Below, piece after piece: positions 14,713 to 17,173 of a DNA stretch of 17,173 nt. Every line of letters begins with the position of its first letter. Within the stretch, counting starts at the first letter, position 1. The DNA lies in assembly GCA_001872995.1 (NCBI GenBank), contig MNXO01000092.1, forward strand, positions 1 through 17,173. Direction: 5' to 3'. This DNA comes from Bacteroidetes bacterium CG2_30_32_10 (GTDB lineage: Bacteria > Bacteroidota > Bacteroidia > Bacteroidales > CG2-30-32-10). The translations under genes and the position numbers were made by a program. Below the pieces are notes generated by a model, which searched no databases, was not told the DNA's origin, and saw only the letters and a program-made list of their open reading frames with translations.

Positions 14713-16425
14713 TTAGCTAACAATTTTCAGCATATTTATTTCTATATCGGTTAAAAAACGGTGTCTTCCGCGAGGTAAATCTTTCTTAGTCAAGCCAGCA
14801 AAGTAAACCCTGTCTAATTTTACCACATTATAACCAAAATGCTCGAATATTCTTCTAACAATTCTATTTTTCCCTGAGTGTAGCTCTAAACCTAGTGTTT
14901 TTTTATCAGCACCTTCGCCAACATAAGTAATTACATCAACGGTTGCCACTCCATCTTCCAATTCAACGCCTTTGGTTATTTCTATCATATCTGCTTTAGT
15001 TAATGCCTTATCTAACTCAACCTGATATATTTTCTTAATATTATGTTTAGGATGGGTTAATTTTTTAGCCATTTCACCATCGTTGGTAAATAGTAATAAA
15101 CCCGTTGTCATCCTGTCGAGTCTGCCTACTGGGTAGATCCTTTCTTTACAAGCTCTATGAACTAAACTCATCACAGTTTTTCTATTAAAAGGGTCATCGG
15201 AAGTAGTAATGAAATCTTTAGGTTTGTTAAGCAATAAGTAAACATTCTTTTCATTTCTAAGGGTTTCGCCACCATAAGAAATAACATCAGTGGGTAATAC
15301 TTTAACTCCCATTTCGGTAACTACTTTTCCATTGACAGAAACAGCACCACTTGTAATTAACTCATCGGCTTCTCTACGAGAACAAATTCCTGATGTTGCA
15401 ATGTATTTATTCAAACGAATAGCTCCATCATCGGAGGCTTTGTGTGGCGTAATTGTTTTAACTGATTTCTCAGTAGCACTATAAAACTTCTTTTCATTAA
15501 CTATTTTTTCTTCGCCTTCACTATTATCAGTATAAGAAGTGCGTTTTTCATTATTGTTTTCTATGTCCTGTTCAAAAGGACTGGCTTTTTTGGTTAGTTT
15601 TTTCCTAAAACTACTTTGTTCGCTGCCATATTCGTTATTGGTATCAGCCGATTCTTCTCTATCATAAGATTTTGAATAAGTTTCTTTAATATCCGATTCG
15701 TTATGACTTCCTTTTTTTATTAGTTTCTTTTTAAAAGTACTTTCATTTTTGCTATATCTTTCATTGGAATAAGAAGATTCCTTTTTTTCGTATGGTTTTG
15801 AATAGGTTTCGTTGCTGTCCGACTCGCTATTACTTCCTTTTTTTATTAATTTCTTTTTAAAAGTCCCATCATTTTTGCTATACCTATCATTTGAATAGGA
15901 AGATTCTTTTTTTTCATAGGGTTTTGAATAAGATTTTTCTGTGTCAACATCATTATCTTTTTTATAAAACTTTTTGTAAAAAGGTTTCTCTTTATTATAA
16001 GAACTTTCTGATTTATTTTCAGACCTATATTCACCAGGTTTATCACTCTTATAGGGTTTCTTTTCGTATTTGTTTTTATTGCCATAAGTCTTTTCGTCCC
16101 TATTGTAAGGTTTTTTATCTTTGTATGGCTTATTGTATTTAGAATCTGCTGATTTGTTTATATTAGAATCATCGTTTGTGTATGGTTTATCATTACCATA
16201 TTTCTTGCCCTTATATTCCTTATCAGAAGTAGAAGAGTCATATTTGTTATAACTTTTCTTAGTAAGGTATTCGCTCGACTTCTTAGCATATTCTCCCTTT
16301 TCAGAAGACGAAGATTTGGAGGTGTAATTTTTTTTGCCACCAAATCTACTACTACTGCTGCTTGATTTGCTATAAGTTCTTTTTTTAGGAGCATTAAACT
16401 CCTTATGGTTTCTATTGTCGTTCAT
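14713..16425 (-). CDS. RluB-like rRNA pseudouridine synthase with long disordered repeat-bearing N-terminus
   Basis: 570 residues from the ATG at 16425; a start at 16464 would add 13 residues (MVLSYLEFHKYLQ) with no evident role. The C-terminal 235 residues are a complete RsuA/RluB-type enzyme: S4 RNA-binding domain (RLNKYIATSGICSRREADEL, about 337-356), then the catalytic motif VGRLDRMTTGLLLFTNDGE, with Asp437 as the nucleophile, and GKNRIVRRIFEHFGY near 518-532. The family converts a uridine in 23S or 16S rRNA to pseudouridine; the exact site cannot be told from this. The first 330 residues are Ser/Lys/Tyr/Asp-rich low-complexity sequence with many KPY motifs and three 42-residue tandem repeats. 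Extensions of this kind occur in other Bacteroidota homologues, but the length is striking. A good promoter lies about 105-136 bases upstream. Confidence 0.88.
   Translation of the reverse strand: MNDNRNHKEFNAPKKRTYSKSSSSSSRFGGKKNYTSKSSSSEKGEYAKKSSEYLTKKSYNKYDSSTSDKEYKGKKYGNDKPYTNDDSNINKSADSKYNKPYKDKKPYNRDEKTYGNKNKYEKKPYKSDKPGEYRSENKSESSYNKEKPFYKKFYKKDNDVDTEKSYSKPYEKKESSYSNDRYSKNDGTFKKKLIKKGSNSESDSNETYSKPYEKKESSYSNERYSKNESTFKKKLIKKGSHNESDIKETYSKSYDREESADTNNEYGSEQSSFRKKLTKKASPFEQDIENNNEKRTSYTDNSEGEEKIVNEKKFYSATEKSVKTITPHKASDDGAIRLNKYIATSGICSRREADELITSGAVSVNGKVVTEMGVKVLPTDVISYGGETLRNEKNVYLLLNKPKDFITTSDDPFNRKTVMSLVHRACKERIYPVGRLDRMTTGLLLFTNDGEMAKKLTHPKHNIKKIYQVELDKALTKADMIEITKGVELEDGVATVDVITYVGEGADKKTLGLELHSGKNRIVRRIFEHFGYNVVKLDRVYFAGLTKKDLPRGRHRFLTDIEINMLKIVS
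15556..15933 (-). repeat. Three tandem 126-bp coding repeats in the N-terminus of the pseudouridine synthase
   Basis: Three 42-codon units follow one another, each with a YSK.Y..[KR]ES start, an F[KR]KKL.KK[GA]S centre and an acidic end. Units 1 and 2 are nearly identical in protein sequence; unit 3 (TYSKSYDREESADT...) has diverged. The pattern implies duplication of one segment, with the oldest copy nearest the enzyme domain. Confidence 0.85.
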
Positions 16426-16529
16426 TTGTAAATATTTATGAAATTCAAGATATGAAAGCACCATATTATACTATCATAAAAAAGAAAAAATGGAATGTGG
16501 GGTTTCATTATATTAGAAATATGGAATTG

Positions 16530-16561
16530 CAAAGATACGAAAGATTTCGGGGAAAATCAAA
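16530..16561 (-). promoter_or_regulatory. Promoter of the rluB-like gene (Bacteroidota type)
   Basis: The minus strand reads TTTG (16561-16558), 20 nt, then TATCTTTG (16537-16530), followed by CA. This is one of the best consensus matches in the window. Transcription would start near 16523, upstream of both candidate start codons. Confidence 0.65.
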
Positions 16562-16598
16562 AATCAAAAGACATTGATTTTTATATCCTCCAACTTTC

Positions 16599-16961
16599 TT
16601 ATAAGGTTGGGTAAAACGCCTCTTCAATATGGTTTATCATTACTTGACCATTAGCAATTACTACCGAAACAATATCAAAGCGAGTTTCCAAATCTATATT
16701 TTTCTGTTGAATATATGCTTCGGTGGCTCTGATAAGGAATTTCTGTTTTGTTTTGGTAACAGCTTCTTCGGGTTCACCAAAGAAGTTAGTTTGGCGGGTT
16801 TTAACTTCTGCAATAATAAGCATATTGTCTTTTAGGGCAATAATATCTATTTCGTCGCTACCAAATCGCCAATTGCAATGCAATATTTTATAGCCTTTAT
16901 CTGCCAAATGTTTTTGAGCTATTTCTTCGCCTTGTTTTCCCAAATCATTGTGTTCAGCCAT
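16599..16961 (-). CDS. yraN: YraN (UPF0102) family nuclease-fold protein
   Basis: 120 residues from the ATG at 16961, the usual family length. An upstream in-frame ATG at 17000 would add MNLGNNKLLNILI, which does not belong to the family core. The start MAEHNDLGKQGEEIAQKHLA, then YKILHCNWRFG, is typical. SDEIDIIALKDN and LIIAEVKTRQ supply the Asp and Glu-x-Lys of a PD-(D/E)XK-like fold, and FGEPEEAVTKTKQKFL completes the pattern. The family is widespread and resembles Holliday-junction-resolvase-like nucleases, but no firm function is known to me. It is a separate transcription unit from the rluB-like gene, whose promoter lies in the gap. I see no consensus promoter for this gene itself. Confidence 0.88.
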   Translation of the reverse strand: MAEHNDLGKQGEEIAQKHLADKGYKILHCNWRFGSDEIDIIALKDNMLIIAEVKTRQTNFFGEPEEAVTKTKQKFLIRATEAYIQQKNIDLETRFDIVSVVIANGQVMINHIEEAFYPTL

Positions 16962-17008
16962 AATTAATATATTTAGAAGTTTATTGTTACCTAAATTCAA
17001 GTAATTAA

Positions 17009-17134
17009 TGCAACTTTTAACGAGGAAAACAATTTATTAATATTTTTCAAGACAAAGGAGAAAGAAAAAATCTTTCCCTTCGCCCTGATGGATAAAGTTT
17101 AATTTTGCCCTCTCCTCGTCAAAAAAAAGTTGCA
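17009..17134. repeat. Imperfect inverted repeat upstream of the IS30-like transposase
   Basis: TGCAACTTTTAACGAGGA at 17009-17026 matches the reverse complement of 17113-17134 at 17 of 18 bases, with a 4-base gap (extra T's). The right arm ends two bases before the transposase ATG. The arms may be related to the IS end, or may form a hairpin in the transposase leader. Confidence 0.6.
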
Positions 17135-17136
17135 AT

Positions 17137-17173
17137 ATGAAACATTTAACCGTAGAACAAAGATACACAATTT
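17137..17173 (+). CDS. IS30-family transposase, N-terminal fragment (runs off the window)
   Basis: From the ATG at 17137 the frame reads MKHLTVEQRYTI and leaves the window. This phrase closely resembles the first residues of IS30-family transposases in Bacteroidota, which begin with [M]..LT.EQRY.I ahead of the HTH that binds the element ends; the DDE domain would follow beyond the window. Only 12 residues can be read, so the family call depends on this motif alone. A T-rich, hairpin-forming leader precedes it. Confidence 0.65.
   Translation, partial: MKHLTVEQRYTI

Noticed and set aside
16575..16615. CCAAC...GTTGG hairpin at the end of yraN as a terminator
   Set aside because: The stem needs a bulge and no U run follows in the yraN direction; too weak to annotate.

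Overview
The window is AT-rich (about one third G+C by eye) and fits a Bacteroidota genome. The signs are several promoters of the Bacteroidota form (TTG, about 20 nt, TAnnTTTG), start codons without clear Shine-Dalgarno sequences, a Rho factor with a long N-terminal insertion, a ybbR-like gene joined to coaE, and secreted proteins whose signal peptides end in AQ or GQ. I cannot assign a genus. The genes are mostly chromosomal housekeeping genes, bounded on both sides by fragments of insertion sequences.

Layout, left to right. Positions 1-163 are the 5' end of an IS3-like transposase orfA (minus strand) with a likely IS end. They abut the C-terminal remnant of a WYL-type regulator (164-326). 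Next come a large secreted TPR-CHAT protein (442-3879, minus) and a polytopic, GT-C-like membrane protein (4130-5635, minus). A divergent promoter region (5636-5783) separates these from a plus-strand pair: an OsmC-family protein and a FlK-like thioesterase. A new promoter then drives a ybbR-like/coaE pair, which overlaps by one base. coaE converges on rho (8263-10182, minus). Beyond rho lie an AsmA-family gene (10501-13065, minus), an S41 peptidase (13293-14693, minus), a RluB-like rRNA pseudouridine synthase with a very long disordered N-terminus (14713-16425, minus) and a YraN nuclease-fold protein (16599-16961, minus). The last 37 bases are the start of an IS30-like transposase (plus). Both ends of the window therefore fall inside mobile elements, as expected of a contig broken at repeated IS copies.

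How the genes fit together. I see no complete defence, secretion or biosynthetic system. OsmC and the thioesterase look like a two-gene detoxification or acyl-CoA housekeeping unit. ybbR-coaE is a familiar Bacteroidota pairing. Rho and RluB both act on RNA, and both carry 200-330 residue low-complexity N-terminal extensions.

The most unusual non-coding structure is at 13071-13148, directly 5' of the AsmA-family gene. Three arms of one sequence can form either a 27-bp hairpin or an 18-bp hairpin followed by six U, and the two are mutually exclusive. This resembles a terminator/antiterminator switch. The TPR-CHAT protein, with an intact His/Cys pair and a signal peptide, is the most interesting coding feature.
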